Translations under genes and position numbers: made by a program | Source: Gilliamella sp. Choc5-1 | GTDB lineage: Bacteria; Pseudomonadota; Gammaproteobacteria; Enterobacterales; Orbaceae | Assembly (NCBI RefSeq): GCF_001690595.1 | Contig: NZ_LZHH01000091.1 | Span: 27,510-91,509 of the forward strand | Reading direction: 5' to 3' | Length of the DNA stretch: 64,000 nucleotides | Notes under the pieces: model-generated | What the model was told of the DNA's origin: nothing | Seen by the model: only the letters and a program-made list of their open reading frames with translations | Databases searched by the model: none | Part shown: piece after piece, positions 30,800 through 42,233 of the stretch | Layout: each line of letters opens with the position of its first letter | Position numbering within the stretch: position 1 is the first letter of the stretch

Positions 30800-32287
30800 A
30801 TGCCCTTACCAATGATTGTCACCTTTGCTGTATATATTTTAGGCATGATTGCCATAGGTTTTTTTGCGTTTCGTTCAACGCAAAATTTTGGTGATTATAT
30901 TTTAGGTGGGCGTCGTATCGGTAGTGTTGTGACTGCGCTTTCAGCTGGCGCATCAGATATGAGTGGTTGGCTATTAATGGGATTACCTGGTGCTGTTTTT
31001 TTGTTTGGTATTTCACAAAGTTGGATTGCAATCGGATTGATTATTGGTGCTTATTTAAATTGGCTACTCATTGCAGGACGATTACGAGTCTTTACTGAAA
31101 TCAATCATAATTCACTAACTTTACCCGATTATTTTGCTCGTCGATTTGATGATAAAAGCTCACTTCTACGTATTATTTCAGCTATCATTATTCTAATATT
31201 TTTTACTATTTATTGTGCTTCTGGTGTAGTTGCGGGTGCAAAGTTATTCGAGAGTACATTTTGTATGAGCTATGGCTGGGCGATGTTAGCGGGTGCAGGT
31301 GCAACAATTGCCTATACGTTTATCGGTGGTTTTTTAGCAGTAAGCTGGACTGATACTATTCAAGCTAGTTTAATGATGTTTGCACTTATTCTAACGCCAA
31401 TTATGGTTATGGTGAATGCAGGTGGGCTTTCTGATGCATTGATATATATTGAATCGCTCAATTCAGATTATACCAATTTATTTGCTCATATGGATTTTAT
31501 TGCCATTATTTCATTATTAGGTTGGGGGCTTGGATATTTTGGGCAACCTCATATTTTAGCCAGATTTATGGCTGCTGATTCACATGAAGTAATGAAAAAC
31601 GCTCGACGGATTAGTATGACATGGATGATTTTGTGTTTAGCTGGCGCAATCACGGTTGGTTTTTTTGGTATCGCCTTTTTTGCTCATAATCCAGATTTAT
31701 CTTACTTGATTAATGATGGTAAACATGAACGTATTTTTATCGAATTGTCGAAATTACTCTTTAATCCTTGGATTGCTGGTATTTTGTTGGCCGCTATTTT
31801 AGCAGCGGTAATGAGCACATTAAGTTGTCAATTATTAGTTTGTTCAAGTGCTCTAACGGAAGATTTTTATCGTGCGTTTTTTAGACCAAAAGCAAAACAA
31901 AAGGAACTGGTATGGGTTGGTCGTATAATGGTGCTATTAGTTTCAGTTATTGCTATTTTATTAGCTATTAATCCAAATAATAGCGTACTTGATTTAGTAA
32001 GTCATGCTTGGGCTGGATTTGGTGCGGCGTTTGGTCCTATAATCGTATTTTCTGTTTTTTGGTCGCGTATGACACGTAATGGAGCACTAGCTGGAATGAT
32101 AACTGGTGCCGTAACTGTGTTGCTATGGATTAATTTTAATTGGTTTAATTTGTATTCGCTTATCCCTGGATTTTTATTTGCTTCTATAGCTATTATTATT
32201 TTTAGTCTTTTTGATAAAAAGCCAAACGAGATCGTAGCAGATCATTTTAAACAAGCGTATAAACGTTATCACAACAAAATAAATTAG
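30800..32287 (+). CDS. putP: Sodium/proline symporter PutP
   Basis: PutP imports proline with sodium through the inner membrane. The 495-residue protein (502 in E. coli) has about thirteen hydrophobic helices and the conserved ILGGRRIGSVVTALSAGASDMSGWLLMG region containing sodium-site residues (Asp and Ser of ASDMSGW). It also has FTIYCASGVVAGAKLFEST and FLAVSWTDTIQAS. An AAGG-like binding site precedes the ATG. putA is not adjacent, so proline may be taken up for osmoprotection or protein synthesis; that is inference. Confidence 0.94.
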   Translation: MPLPMIVTFAVYILGMIAIGFFAFRSTQNFGDYILGGRRIGSVVTALSAGASDMSGWLLMGLPGAVFLFGISQSWIAIGLIIGAYLNWLLIAGRLRVFTEINHNSLTLPDYFARRFDDKSSLLRIISAIIILIFFTIYCASGVVAGAKLFESTFCMSYGWAMLAGAGATIAYTFIGGFLAVSWTDTIQASLMMFALILTPIMVMVNAGGLSDALIYIESLNSDYTNLFAHMDFIAIISLLGWGLGYFGQPHILARFMAADSHEVMKNARRISMTWMILCLAGAITVGFFGIAFFAHNPDLSYLINDGKHERIFIELSKLLFNPWIAGILLAAILAAVMSTLSCQLLVCSSALTEDFYRAFFRPKAKQKELVWVGRIMVLLVSVIAILLAINPNNSVLDLVSHAWAGFGAAFGPIIVFSVFWSRMTRNGALAGMITGAVTVLLWINFNWFNLYSLIPGFLFASIAIIIFSLFDKKPNEIVADHFKQAYKRYHNKIN

Positions 32288-32343
32288 AATAAATCTTATT
32301 TAAACTAGAATATAAATGTAATAAATTTAATAGGTAAAATATC

Positions 32344-33615
32344 ATGACAAAAAATGTGATCAAACAACTACAAGAACGTGGGCTGATTGCTCAGCTTACT
32401 GATGAAAAAGCACTAATAGAACAAATTGAACAAAATCCTATTGCGCTTTATTGTGGTTTTGATCCAACAGCAGATAGTTTGCATCTTGGTCATTTAGTTC
32501 CATTACTTTGTTTAAAACGTTTTCAGTTAGCTGGTCATAAACCTGTTGCGCTTGTAGGGGGAGCAACAGGATTAATTGGCGATCCAAGTTTTAAAGCTGT
32601 TGAACGAAAACTTAATACTGAGGAAACAGTTATTGAGTGGAGTGAAAAGATCAAACAACAAGTGTCACCATTTTTAGATTTTAATTGTGGTGAAAATGCA
32701 GCGATTGTTGCCAATAACTACGATTGGTTTAGCGGTATGAATGTGCTAACTTTTTTGCGTGATGTTGGTAAGTATTTTTCAGTTAATTCAATGATCAATA
32801 AAGAGTCTGTGAAACAACGTATTGATCGTGATGAAGTGGGTATTTCATTTACCGAATTTTCTTATAGCCTGCTACAGTCGTATGACTTTGCCTGTTTGAA
32901 TAAATCGCATGATGTCGTTTTACAAATTGGTGGGTCTGATCAGTGGGGTAATATTACCGCAGGTATTGATTTAACTCGTCGCTTACATCAAAAACAAGTT
33001 TATGGTTTGACTGTGCCGTTAATCACTAAATCAGATGGCACTAAATTTGGTAAAACTGAAAGTGGTGCAGTATGGCTTGATCCTAAAAAGACCAGCCCAT
33101 ATAAGTTCTATCAATTCTGGATAAATACTGCTGATGCTGATGTTTATCGATTCTTAAAATTCTTCACATTTATGCCTCTAACTGAAATTGATGCATTGGA
33201 AGAAGAGGATAAAAATAGTGGTGTTGCACCTCGAGCACAGTATGTACTTGCTGAACAAGTTACACGCTTAGTTCATGGTGAAGAAGGACTTGTTGCAGCA
33301 AAACGAATTACAGAAAGCTTGTTTTCAGGCAAATTAACTGACTTATCCGAAGCTGACTTTGAACAATTAGCTCAAGATGGTATGCCAACATTAGCTGTTG
33401 AAAGTGATGTTGATTTGCAACAAGCTATTGTTAATGCACAGTTTGCTCCGTCAAGAGGTCAGGCTAGAACGATGATTGAATCCAATGCTATTTCAATTAA
33501 TGGTGAACGTAATACAACAACGGATTACCGTTTTTTAGATAGTGATAAGCTTTTTAATCGTTATACTTTACTTCGTCGTGGTAAAAAATATTATTGCTTG
33601 TTAATTTGGAGTTAA
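32344..33615 (+). CDS. tyrS: Tyrosyl-tRNA synthetase
   Basis: TyrS charges tRNA-Tyr. The class I signatures are HLGH (HIGH type, about residue 46) and KFGKT (KMSKS type, about 236). [20 protein letters not shown] and [11 protein letters not shown] are typical of the bacterial enzyme. A C-terminal S4 RNA-binding domain follows (residues 357-415). The 423 residues match E. coli (424). pdxY begins four bases after the stop, as in enteric bacteria. Confidence 0.97.
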   Translation: MTKNVIKQLQERGLIAQLTDEKALIEQIEQNPIALYCGFDPTADSLHLGHLVPLLCLKRFQLAGHKPVALVGGATGLIGDPSFKAVERKLNTEETVIEWSEKIKQQVSPFLDFNCGENAAIVANNYDWFSGMNVLTFLRDVGKYFSVNSMINKESVKQRIDRDEVGISFTEFSYSLLQSYDFACLNKSHDVVLQIGGSDQWGNITAGIDLTRRLHQKQVYGLTVPLITKSDGTKFGKTESGAVWLDPKKTSPYKFYQFWINTADADVYRFLKFFTFMPLTEIDALEEEDKNSGVAPRAQYVLAEQVTRLVHGEEGLVAAKRITESLFSGKLTDLSEADFEQLAQDGMPTLAVESDVDLQQAIVNAQFAPSRGQARTMIESNAISINGERNTTTDYRFLDSDKLFNRYTLLRRGKKYYCLLIWS

Positions 33616-33619
33616 TCTC

Positions 33620-34486
33620 ATGAAAAATATTTTATCGATTCAGTCACATGTTGTATTTGGTCATGCAGGAAATAGTGCGGCAGAATTTCCTATGCGTCGA
33701 TTAGGTGTTAATGTTTGGCCTTTAAACACCGTACAATTTTCTAATCATACTCAATATCGCCAATGGACTGGAACGGTAATGTCAGCATCTCATTTAACAG
33801 AGATCGCAGATGGAATTAATCAAATTGATGAACTCAAACGTTGTGATGCGGTATTAAGTGGCTATATGGGATCACCAGAGCAAGGTAATGCTATTATCGA
33901 AATTGTTAAAAAGGTAAAAGCTGTTAATCCAAATGCGATTTATCTTTGCGATCCTGTAATGGGACATCCTGAAAAAGGTTGTTTTGTTGCTCCCGGTGTA
34001 TCAGAGTTTTTATGTAATACCGCTTTGCCAATGGCCGATATGATGGCACCGAATATTTTAGAGCTTGAAGAACTAAATGGTAAACAACGTATTAATAATG
34101 TTGACGAGGCAATATTAGCTTGTAGGGAATTATGTAAAAAAGGCCCAAAAGCAATTTTAGTTAAACATTTAAGTCGTGCAGGATATAAAAATGATCGTTT
34201 TGAAATGTTGCTTGTGACTCAAAACGAAGCATGGCATATAGATCGTCCGCTTGTTGATTTTGGTGTAAGGCAGCCAGTTGGTGTTGGTGATATGACTAGT
34301 GGGTTGTTTTTAGCAAATATTTTACTTGGCAAATCATTGGTTGAAGCTTTTGAACACACAACTTCATCTGTGTATGCGGTTATGCTTGAAACCTTAAAAC
34401 AAGATGAATATGAACTACAATTAGTTGCGGCGCAAAATGAAATAGAAAAACCAACGCATTGGTTTAATGCTAAAAAAATTGATTAA
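33620..34486 (+). CDS. pdxY: Pyridoxal kinase PdxY
   Basis: PdxY phosphorylates pyridoxal in vitamin B6 salvage. The 288-residue ribokinase-fold protein begins with [23 protein letters not shown], and has the [13 protein letters not shown] segment and the anion-hole/catalytic region [12 protein letters not shown] with the catalytic Asp. Length matches E. coli (287). It is coupled to tyrS. Confidence 0.95.
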   Translation: MKNILSIQSHVVFGHAGNSAAEFPMRRLGVNVWPLNTVQFSNHTQYRQWTGTVMSASHLTEIADGINQIDELKRCDAVLSGYMGSPEQGNAIIEIVKKVKAVNPNAIYLCDPVMGHPEKGCFVAPGVSEFLCNTALPMADMMAPNILELEELNGKQRINNVDEAILACRELCKKGPKAILVKHLSRAGYKNDRFEMLLVTQNEAWHIDRPLVDFGVRQPVGVGDMTSGLFLANILLGKSLVEAFEHTTSSVYAVMLETLKQDEYELQLVAAQNEIEKPTHWFNAKKID

Positions 34487-34496
34487 TTGTAAAAAC

Positions 34497-34516
34497 ATGT
34501 AAAATTATGTAAAATT
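34497..34516. repeat. Tandem 10-base direct repeat upstream of rodZ
   Basis: ATGTAAAATT occurs twice in perfect tandem (34497-34506 and 34507-34516), 37 bases before the rodZ-like start. It could be part of a promoter or a binding site; no known operator is recognised. Confidence 0.6.
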
Positions 34517-34552
34517 AGATTGACTAATTTCTAATATTAAATTCATGAGGGG

Positions 34553-34996
34553 ATGATGGACAATATTTCATTAGGAGTAATGCTCGCAGATCTACGAGAA
34601 CAAATGGGATTAACTCAAGATGATATTGCCAATAAAATTCATGTGCGAAAAACTGTGATTGACGATATAGAAAAAGACCTGTTACCTCATGCCCCTCTTG
34701 TTTTTGTAAAAGGTTATATTCGTTCCTATGCTGAGATTGTCGGCCTATCAATCGAGCAGTATCAACCGTATATCAATGAGTTAAATAATCAATCCAAAAT
34801 TCAACAAAAGAAAGCTCAATCCAAAATGTTTATAACAAAAAAAACAAGTAAAATACCTTTTCTTTTTATTGGTATATTTTTTCTTCTTTGTGTTCTTGGT
34901 ATAGCTTTATATTTTATGAATCAAGATAATAAAAATCATTTTGTTGAAGTCAATCATTATGTTTCTCCATCTTCTGTTAATCATGTCAATAGTTAG
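34553..34996 (+). CDS. rodZ: Short RodZ-like protein (HTH plus membrane anchor)
   Basis: RodZ links MreB filaments to the membrane for rod-shape control. This product has the N-terminal helix-turn-helix (LADLREQMGLTQDDIANKIHVRKTVIDDIE, given here as residues 9-38), the FVKGYIRSYAEIVGL motif, a basic juxtamembrane stretch and one membrane helix (about 100-120). After that only about 27 residues follow, so the periplasmic beta domain of full RodZ (337 residues in E. coli) is missing. Only 86 bases separate its stop from ispG, so no lost piece remains there. Its place before ispG-hisS is the enteric one. ATG codons at 34553 and 34556 both lie close to GAGGGG. Confidence 0.8.
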   Translation: MMDNISLGVMLADLREQMGLTQDDIANKIHVRKTVIDDIEKDLLPHAPLVFVKGYIRSYAEIVGLSIEQYQPYINELNNQSKIQQKKAQSKMFITKKTSKIPFLFIGIFFLLCVLGIALYFMNQDNKNHFVEVNHYVSPSSVNHVNS

Positions 34997-35082
34997 CAAA
35001 TTTTCTTATTCTCATACAGACATTTGCTCTAAATCTTGTTAAGATTGCTGGCTAGTTATTTTGTAATATAATTAGGCGTATT

Positions 35083-36192
35083 ATGAGTCATCAGGATTCA
35101 CCTATTGTTAGACGAGAATCTACCCGAATTTATGTCGGCAGTGTGCCCATAGGGGGGGGAGCTCCTATATCTGTTCAATCGATGACAAATACTCGTACAA
35201 CAGATGTTGAAAAGACTGTCGCTCAGATTCGATCGCTTGAACGTGTAGGCGTCGATATTGTGCGGGTATCCGTTCCAACGATGGATGCTGCTGAAGCGTT
35301 TAAATTGATTAAACAACAAGCTAACGTTCCGCTTATTGCTGATATTCATTTTGATTATCGTATTGCATTAAAAGTGGCTGAATATGGGGTTGACTGTTTA
35401 AGAATTAATCCAGGTAATATAGGGAATGAAACAAGGATTCGCGCCGTTGTTGATTGTGCTAAAGACAAAAATATTCCTATACGAATTGGTGTTAATTCTG
35501 GATCGCTTGAAAAAGATATTCAAGAAAAATATGGTGAACCGACACCACAAGCGATTGTTGAATCAGCGATGCGTCATGTGGACATACTTGAACGATTTAA
35601 TTTTGACCAATTTAAGGTAAGTGTGAAAGCATCAGACGTGTTTACTGCTGTTGATGCTTATCGCTTATTAGCTAAGCAAATTAGGCAGCCACTGCACTTA
35701 GGTATTACTGAAGCTGGTGGTTTCCGTAGTGGTGCAGTTAAATCAGCAATAGGATTAGGTTTATTATTATCAGAAGGGATTGGCGATACACTTCGTGTAT
35801 CTTTAGCAGCCGATCCGACTGAAGAAGTAAAAGTGGGATTTGATATTTTAAAATCACTACGTATACGGTCTCGTGGTATTAATTTTATTGCTTGTCCAAC
35901 TTGCTCTCGCCAAGAGTTTGATGTGATTAATACAGTCAATAAATTAGAACAACGATTAGAAGATATTATTACACCAATGGATGTGTCTATTATTGGTTGT
36001 GTGGTTAATGGTCCTGGTGAGGCTTTAGCTTCAACCATGGGAGTTGCTGGCGGGCATAATAAAAGTGGTTTTTATGAAGATGGTGTACGTATTGGCCGTA
36101 TTGATAATGAACAAATGATTGATGAATTAGAAGCTAGAATTCGTGCTAAAGCATTAATATTGAAAAACAGAATTGCAGCAACTGAATTATAA
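35083..36192 (+). CDS. ispG: 4-hydroxy-3-methylbut-2-enyl diphosphate synthase IspG
   Basis: IspG (GcpE) is a 4Fe-4S enzyme in the MEP isoprenoid pathway, converting MEcPP to HMBPP. The 369-residue product (372 in E. coli) shows [29 protein letters not shown], and the cluster cysteines in [11 protein letters not shown] and [11 protein letters not shown]. An eight-G run at 35152-35159 encodes part of PIGGGAP near the N terminus; such a run is rare in this AT-rich region and is prone to slippage. Confidence 0.97.
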   Translation: MSHQDSPIVRRESTRIYVGSVPIGGGAPISVQSMTNTRTTDVEKTVAQIRSLERVGVDIVRVSVPTMDAAEAFKLIKQQANVPLIADIHFDYRIALKVAEYGVDCLRINPGNIGNETRIRAVVDCAKDKNIPIRIGVNSGSLEKDIQEKYGEPTPQAIVESAMRHVDILERFNFDQFKVSVKASDVFTAVDAYRLLAKQIRQPLHLGITEAGGFRSGAVKSAIGLGLLLSEGIGDTLRVSLAADPTEEVKVGFDILKSLRIRSRGINFIACPTCSRQEFDVINTVNKLEQRLEDIITPMDVSIIGCVVNGPGEALASTMGVAGGHNKSGFYEDGVRIGRIDNEQMIDELEARIRAKALILKNRIAATEL

Positions 36193-36216
36193 TTTTATTA
36201 GATAGCGAATAAATAA

Positions 36217-37494
36217 ATGACAGAGAAAAAGATCCAATCTATACGAGGGATGAACGATTTACTCCCAACAGATAGTGCAAGTTGGCAACAAATTGAAAAA
36301 ATCGTTAAAGGTGTATTAAATAGCTACGGCTATAATGAAATAAGAACACCAATAGTTGAAGATACCGCACTATTTAAGCGAGCAGTGGGCGAGGTTACCG
36401 ATATTGTTGAGAAAGAGATGTATACTTTTAATGATCGTAATGATGAAAGTATCACTCTACGCCCTGAAATTACTGCAGGCTGTGTTCGTGCAGGTATTGA
36501 ACATGGTCTATTTTATAATCAAGAGCAACGTCTTTGGTATTTAGGACCAGCATTTCGTTACGAAAAACCACAAAAAGGGCGTTATCGTCAATTTCACCAG
36601 TTTGGTGTTGAAGTCTTTGGGCTTGAAGGACCGAATATTGATGCGGAAATTATCCTTTTAACGGCACGCTTTTGGAAAGCGTTAGGTCTTGAAAATCATA
36701 CGTCTTTAGAACTCAATTCAATTGGATCACTTGAAGCAAGAGCCAATTATCGAAATGCACTTGTTGCTTTTCTTGAGCAATATAAAGACAAATTGGATGA
36801 AGACTGCTTACGTAGAATGTACACTAACCCGTTACGCATACTTGATTCAAAAAATCCAGTTGTTCAAGAGCTACTTAATCGAGCTCCAAAATTGTTTGAT
36901 TATTTAGATGAAGAATCGAAACAACATTTTGAAGGATTATGTCGTCTACTGGATAATGCAGGGATAAAATATAATATTAACCAACGATTAGTTCGAGGTT
37001 TAGATTATTACAACCGTACCGTATTTGAATGGGTAACTAGTAGCTTAGGTGCACAAGGTACTGTCTGCGGAGGGGGGCGTTATGATGGGTTAGTGAGTCA
37101 ACTTGGTGGACAACCGACGCCGGCGGTTGGTTTTGCAATGGGGGTTGAGCGTTTAGTATTATTGGTTCAAGCCGTTAACCCATCACTAAATTGTAATAAT
37201 TCAATTGATGTGTATATGATCTCATCAGGTGATGAAAAGACCATTTCAGTTGCACAAAATATTGCTGAATTATTACGAGATAGTCTACCTAATTGGCGAA
37301 TTATGACAAATTATGGTAGTAGTAATTTTAAAAAACAATTTACCAAAGCTGATAAATTAGGTGCTAAAATAGCAATTATTATTGGCGAAAATGAACTCGC
37401 TAATCAGTCTGTAATGGTTAAAAATTTACAAACAGGTGAACAAGTTGAAGTAGCACAAAAAGAAGTTGTTCAAACTTGTTTAGCGATTAAGTAA
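36217..37494 (+). CDS. hisS: Histidyl-tRNA synthetase
   Basis: HisS charges tRNA-His. Class II motifs are visible: motif 2 in [25 protein letters not shown], quoted as residues near 108-132, the histidine-specific segment [14 protein letters not shown] and motif 3 in [11 protein letters not shown]. The 425-residue length is normal. It lies 24 bases after ispG and 16 bases before yfgM, in the conserved rodZ-ispG-hisS-yfgM-bamB-der block. Confidence 0.97.
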   Translation: MTEKKIQSIRGMNDLLPTDSASWQQIEKIVKGVLNSYGYNEIRTPIVEDTALFKRAVGEVTDIVEKEMYTFNDRNDESITLRPEITAGCVRAGIEHGLFYNQEQRLWYLGPAFRYEKPQKGRYRQFHQFGVEVFGLEGPNIDAEIILLTARFWKALGLENHTSLELNSIGSLEARANYRNALVAFLEQYKDKLDEDCLRRMYTNPLRILDSKNPVVQELLNRAPKLFDYLDEESKQHFEGLCRLLDNAGIKYNINQRLVRGLDYYNRTVFEWVTSSLGAQGTVCGGGRYDGLVSQLGGQPTPAVGFAMGVERLVLLVQAVNPSLNCNNSIDVYMISSGDEKTISVAQNIAELLRDSLPNWRIMTNYGSSNFKKQFTKADKLGAKIAIIIGENELANQSVMVKNLQTGEQVEVAQKEVVQTCLAIK

Positions 37495-37510
37495 AGAATA
37501 GGAGAAAAAC

Positions 37511-38269
37511 GTGAGTCATCAGTTATCGAGTGAAGAACAACTTGAAGAGATAAAAGGATTTTTTACTAAAAGATGGAAAATTATAGTTGCCGTTCTGGTG
37601 ATCGGATTGTTGGCTTTTTATGGTTGGCATTATTGGCAGTCATATAAAGCTGAAAAGGCAATTGAATATTCAGATAAGTACGAGCAACTAATTGCTGAGT
37701 TAGATGGTACTAAAACAGATTCTGTTAATGAATTAGTCTCTTTTGCTAAAGACAACGACACGATCTACAGTGTTTTTGCTTATTTGCGTGCAGCTAAATT
37801 TTATGTTGAAGTTTTAAAAGACTACCATGGTGCCCAAGCCTTATTGGCTGATGCATCAAAGAAAACTAACTCAGAACCAATTAAAACGATTATTAACATT
37901 CGTATCGCACGATTACAATATCAACAAGGTCAATATCAAGAAAGCTTAGCTTCGTTAAGTCATGTCACTAACGAAAGTTGGGGAGCGGTAATTAACGATC
38001 TTAGAGGCGATGTCTTGGTTAAAATGATGCGTTATGCTGATGCTGTCGATGCCTATAACGTTGCGCTAACCTCTTCACTAACGCCAGATTTAAAAGAAAC
38101 CATTAAAATGAAGCTGAATCAAGCTGAATATTTAAAAACAAAGCAACAAGCTGAACAAGAAGCCCAAGCCGCCAAAGAAAAGGCGGAACAAGATGCTCAG
38201 GTGGCTAAAGAAAAAGTCGAACAAGAGGCTAAAGCAAAGCAAGCTGTAACAGAAGAAAGTAAAAATTAA
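37511..38269 (+). CDS. yfgM: YfgM, inner-membrane TPR-like protein with extended tail
   Basis: YfgM is a bitopic inner-membrane protein that associates with PpiD and the SecYEG translocon and helps periplasmic folding. One membrane helix lies at about residues 25-43 (IIVAVLVIGLLAFYGWHYW), followed by a periplasmic TPR-like domain. It is 252 residues against 206 in E. coli: the extra length is a charged Ala/Glu/Lys/Gln coiled-coil tail with two near copies of QEAQAAKEKAEQ. It starts with GTG at 37511, ten bases after GGAG. The position before bamB supports the name. Confidence 0.9.
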   Translation: MSHQLSSEEQLEEIKGFFTKRWKIIVAVLVIGLLAFYGWHYWQSYKAEKAIEYSDKYEQLIAELDGTKTDSVNELVSFAKDNDTIYSVFAYLRAAKFYVEVLKDYHGAQALLADASKKTNSEPIKTIINIRIARLQYQQGQYQESLASLSHVTNESWGAVINDLRGDVLVKMMRYADAVDAYNVALTSSLTPDLKETIKMKLNQAEYLKTKQQAEQEAQAAKEKAEQDAQVAKEKVEQEAKAKQAVTEESKN

Positions 38270-38298
38270 TTTATCCTGCTGCTATAAGGGGCTATACA

Positions 38299-39471
38299 AT
38301 GAAGTTATCTAAATGTTTTTTTACTGGTGTTTTTATGTTTTTACTTGCTGGATGCTCTTTATTCGGTAAAGAAGAAGATATTGTTCAAGTTTCACCATCA
38401 CCGAAGGTAAACAATCAGTTTCCTGTTCAGCAAATCTGGAAAAATAGCACTGCAGGCAATACTCATATTTATTCATTATTAGGTCCGATTAATTATGATA
38501 ATGTTATTTATGTAGCTAGTCGTAGTGGGCAAGTTAAAGCTATTGACTTATCAAACGGCAAAACATTGTGGGACGTAAATCTATCAAAAAGTACGCTTTT
38601 TAGTAGTAAAACAGCACTATTTTCAGGTGGCGTAAGTGCTGACGATAAATATGTTTATGTTGGCAGTGAACGAGCTATTGTGTATGCATTAGATCGTCAA
38701 GACGGAAAAGTAGTATGGGAAAAACCAGTAAAAGGCGAAGTGCTTGCTCGCCCTGTATCTTCTGAAGATAAATTAATCATTCACACAGCAAGTGGCATTC
38801 TTCAAGGTCTAAATCGTGATACAGGTGATAATTTGTGGGATGTATCCTTAGAAGTTCCGGCATTATCGTTACGAGGTAATTCGACGCCAACAATTGCGCA
38901 TGGAGCTGCGATTTTTGGTGATGACAATGGGCGAGTAAATGCTTACTACATCAATGATGGTCAATTAATTTGGCAGCAACGAATTTCGCAGCCATCGGGC
39001 TCTACTGAAATAGCAAAATTAAATGATGTTGATTCAACTCCTGTCGTTGAAGGGAATTTAGTTTATTCAGTTGGTTATAATGGTAGTATTGTTGCACTTG
39101 ATTTAAGTGATGGTCAACCAGTTTGGCGTAAAGATCTTGGCTCTATTCATAGCTTTGCTGTTGATACCAATCGATTATTTGTTATTGATCAAAACGACAA
39201 CGTTCAAGCTATTGCAAAAAATGGTGGGGCAGTGCTTTGGACTCAATCAGATCTTAGTCATCGTCAGTTAACCGATCCGATTCTTTACCAAGGTTATGTT
39301 GTGTTTGGTGATTTTGAAGGTTACCTATATTGGCTAAATGCCGAAAATGGCGAGCTTGTCGCAAAAACACAAGTAAGCAGTAGCGGATTAATATCTAAAC
39401 CATTGGTAGTAGGCAATAAAGTCGTTGTTCAAGCCAAAAATGGTGATATTTACGCCTTTACAAAGAATTAA
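38299..39471 (+). CDS. bamB: Outer-membrane assembly lipoprotein BamB
   Basis: BamB is the beta-propeller lipoprotein of the BAM complex that inserts outer-membrane proteins. The signal ends in the lipobox LAGC (Cys at residue 19), giving a lipoprotein. Repeated blade motifs such as VKAIDLSNGKTLWDV, VYALDRQDGKVVWEK, LQGLNRDTGDNLWDV and IVALDLSDGQPVWRK mark the eight-bladed PQQ-type propeller. It is 390 residues (392 in E. coli). It is followed by der, as in enterics. Confidence 0.96.
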   Translation: MKLSKCFFTGVFMFLLAGCSLFGKEEDIVQVSPSPKVNNQFPVQQIWKNSTAGNTHIYSLLGPINYDNVIYVASRSGQVKAIDLSNGKTLWDVNLSKSTLFSSKTALFSGGVSADDKYVYVGSERAIVYALDRQDGKVVWEKPVKGEVLARPVSSEDKLIIHTASGILQGLNRDTGDNLWDVSLEVPALSLRGNSTPTIAHGAAIFGDDNGRVNAYYINDGQLIWQQRISQPSGSTEIAKLNDVDSTPVVEGNLVYSVGYNGSIVALDLSDGQPVWRKDLGSIHSFAVDTNRLFVIDQNDNVQAIAKNGGAVLWTQSDLSHRQLTDPILYQGYVVFGDFEGYLYWLNAENGELVAKTQVSSSGLISKPLVVGNKVVVQAKNGDIYAFTKN

Positions 39472-39499
39472 TACATAAAAAGTTATTTAGAGAAAAAAC

Positions 39500-40969
39500 A
39501 TGGTACCTGTTGTAGCACTTGTTGGTCGTCCAAATGTTGGAAAGTCGACTTTATTTAATCGGTTAACAAGAACCCGAGATGCATTAGTGGCGGACTTTCC
39601 TGGATTAACGCGTGATCGTAAGTATGGACGAGCAGAAATTAAGGGCCATGAGTATATCTTGATTGATACGGGCGGTATTGATGGCACTGAAGATGGGGTT
39701 GAAAGCTTTATGGCTGAACAATCCTTACAAGCCATAGAAGAAGCTGATATTGTTCTTTTTTTGGTTGATGCTAGAGCTGGAGCAATGCCAGCCGATCATG
39801 CTATTGCTAAGCACTTGCGTTCTCGCCAAAAAGCCACTTTTTTAGTTGCCAATAAAATTGACGGAATTGACGCTGATAGTGCAATCTCTGATTTTTATGG
39901 TTTAGGATTAGGCGAAATCTACCCAATAGCAGCCAGTCATGGTCGTGGGGTCAGCTCATTAATTGAAACTGTATTAGATCCTATTTTTCAGTTTGATGAT
40001 GAACAAAATAGCGATTTTGATGGCGATGAACAACCAAACAACTTAGATCCGTTTTGTGATGATTCTGAATTCGATAATACAGAATCATTAATCAACCAGC
40101 CTATTAAAGTAGCGATAGTAGGTCGTCCAAATGTCGGTAAGTCTACACTAACTAATCGTATTTTAGGGGAAGAGCGAGTCGTTGTTTATGACATGCCTGG
40201 CACAACGCGCGACAGCATTTACATACCAATGACGCGGGATGAACGTGAGTATATCTTGATTGACACGGCTGGTGTGCGTAAACGCGGAAAGGTCACCGAA
40301 ACGGTTGAAAAATTTTCTGTCATCAAAACCTTACAAGCGATTGAAGATGCCAATGTTGTTATTTTAGTCATTGATGCCAGAGAAGGCATTTCTGATCAAG
40401 ATTTATCATTATTGGGCTTTATTATCAATAGTGGGCGCTCACTTGTTATTGCAGTTAATAAATGGGATGGTTTGTCTCAAGATATCAAAGAACAAGTTAA
40501 AACGACACTTGATGATCGGCTTGATTTTATTGATTTTGCACGTGTGCACTTTATCTCTGCACTTCACGGTAGTGGCGTTGGTAACTTATTTGACTCAATT
40601 CAAGAAGCCTATGATTGCGCAACTCGACGAGTTAACACGGCATTATTAACCAAAATTATGCAAATGGCGCAAGACGATCACCAACCACCATTGGTAAAAG
40701 GGCGCCGAGTTAAATTAAAATATGCTCATGCAGGTGGCTATAATCCACCTATCGTTGTAATTCATGGCAACCAAGTTGAAGATTTGCCAGATTCTTATAA
40801 GCGTTACTTGATGAACTATTTTAGACGTTCGTTAAAAATTATGGGTTCACCTATTCGAATTCAGTTTAAAGAAGGCAACAATCCATTTGAGGGTAGAAAA
40901 AACAGCTTAACCGCATCACAACAGCGCAAACGCCGCCGATTGATGAAACATGTGAGAGGGCGAAAATAG
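39500..40969 (+). CDS. der: GTPase Der (EngA), ribosome assembly
   Basis: Der is an essential GTPase with two tandem G domains that works in 50S subunit maturation. Both domains are clear: [14 protein letters not shown] with DTGGIDG (residues 8 onwards), and [14 protein letters not shown] with [10 protein letters not shown] and NKWD in the second half. An acidic linker lies between (about residues 170-200). A C-terminal KH-like domain ends in a basic tail ([16 protein letters not shown]). The 489 residues match E. coli (490). yfgJ follows three bases later. Confidence 0.97.
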   Translation: MVPVVALVGRPNVGKSTLFNRLTRTRDALVADFPGLTRDRKYGRAEIKGHEYILIDTGGIDGTEDGVESFMAEQSLQAIEEADIVLFLVDARAGAMPADHAIAKHLRSRQKATFLVANKIDGIDADSAISDFYGLGLGEIYPIAASHGRGVSSLIETVLDPIFQFDDEQNSDFDGDEQPNNLDPFCDDSEFDNTESLINQPIKVAIVGRPNVGKSTLTNRILGEERVVVYDMPGTTRDSIYIPMTRDEREYILIDTAGVRKRGKVTETVEKFSVIKTLQAIEDANVVILVIDAREGISDQDLSLLGFIINSGRSLVIAVNKWDGLSQDIKEQVKTTLDDRLDFIDFARVHFISALHGSGVGNLFDSIQEAYDCATRRVNTALLTKIMQMAQDDHQPPLVKGRRVKLKYAHAGGYNPPIVVIHGNQVEDLPDSYKRYLMNYFRRSLKIMGSPIRIQFKEGNNPFEGRKNSLTASQQRKRRRLMKHVRGRK

Positions 40970-40972
40970 TTT

Positions 40973-41910
<938 letters not shown>

Positions 41911-41925
41911 TTTGTTTATTAATTA

Positions 41926-41964
41926 AAAGAGCAAGGCTGTGAACTATCTTGCTCTTTCCCTTTC
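41926..41964 (+). terminator. Terminator after adk
   Basis: AAAGAGCAAG (41926-41935) and CTTGCTCTTT (41948-41957) form a perfect 10-base stem around a 12-base loop. The tail CCCTTTC is only moderately T-rich. Confidence 0.62.
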
Positions 41965-42063
41965 AAACTGGTTTGCATTGTTGCTTATATAGCAAATGCT
42001 TATATAACAAAAAGTGAAACCATAACGCAAATACCGTCAAAAAACGTTCAGTAAAGTTATTGA

Positions 42064-42181
42064 TTTTATTCAATTTTTTTTGATGTGTTTTTCTCTATAA
42101 AAGTGAAAAATTTTATTCAAAAGTTAGTCTGAAAAGCAATTGATTTTATTGAGGTTTTTATTTTGGTTGTGTTGAATAAAA
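42064..42181. repeat. Three copies of TTTTATTCAA between adk and ybeD
   Basis: TTTTATTCAA occurs at 42064-42073 and 42111-42120, and inverted (TTGAATAAAA) at 42172-42181. A related TTGATTTTATTGA lies at 42140-42152. The 323-base gap 41911-42233 holds these, the adk terminator and a possible ybeD terminator, but no gene. The repeats are plainly there; a function is unproven because the DNA is so AT-rich. Confidence 0.5.
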
Positions 42182-42183
42182 TA

Positions 42184-42209
42184 GCGCTTTATCAATAACA
42201 ATAAAACGC
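42184..42209 (-). terminator. Possible terminator after ybeD
   Basis: Read on the minus strand, GCGTTTTA pairs with TAAAGCGC (one wobble) around a 10-base loop and is followed by TATTTTATT. It lies 25 bases after the ybeD stop. Confidence 0.42.
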
Positions 42210-42233
42210 CATTTTGAGTAGAAAAGCAAAACG

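Noticed and set aside
34497..34516. TyrR-type site upstream of rodZ (TGTAAA repeats)
   Set aside because: The repeats are direct, not inverted with a TTTACA arm, so they do not form a TyrR box.
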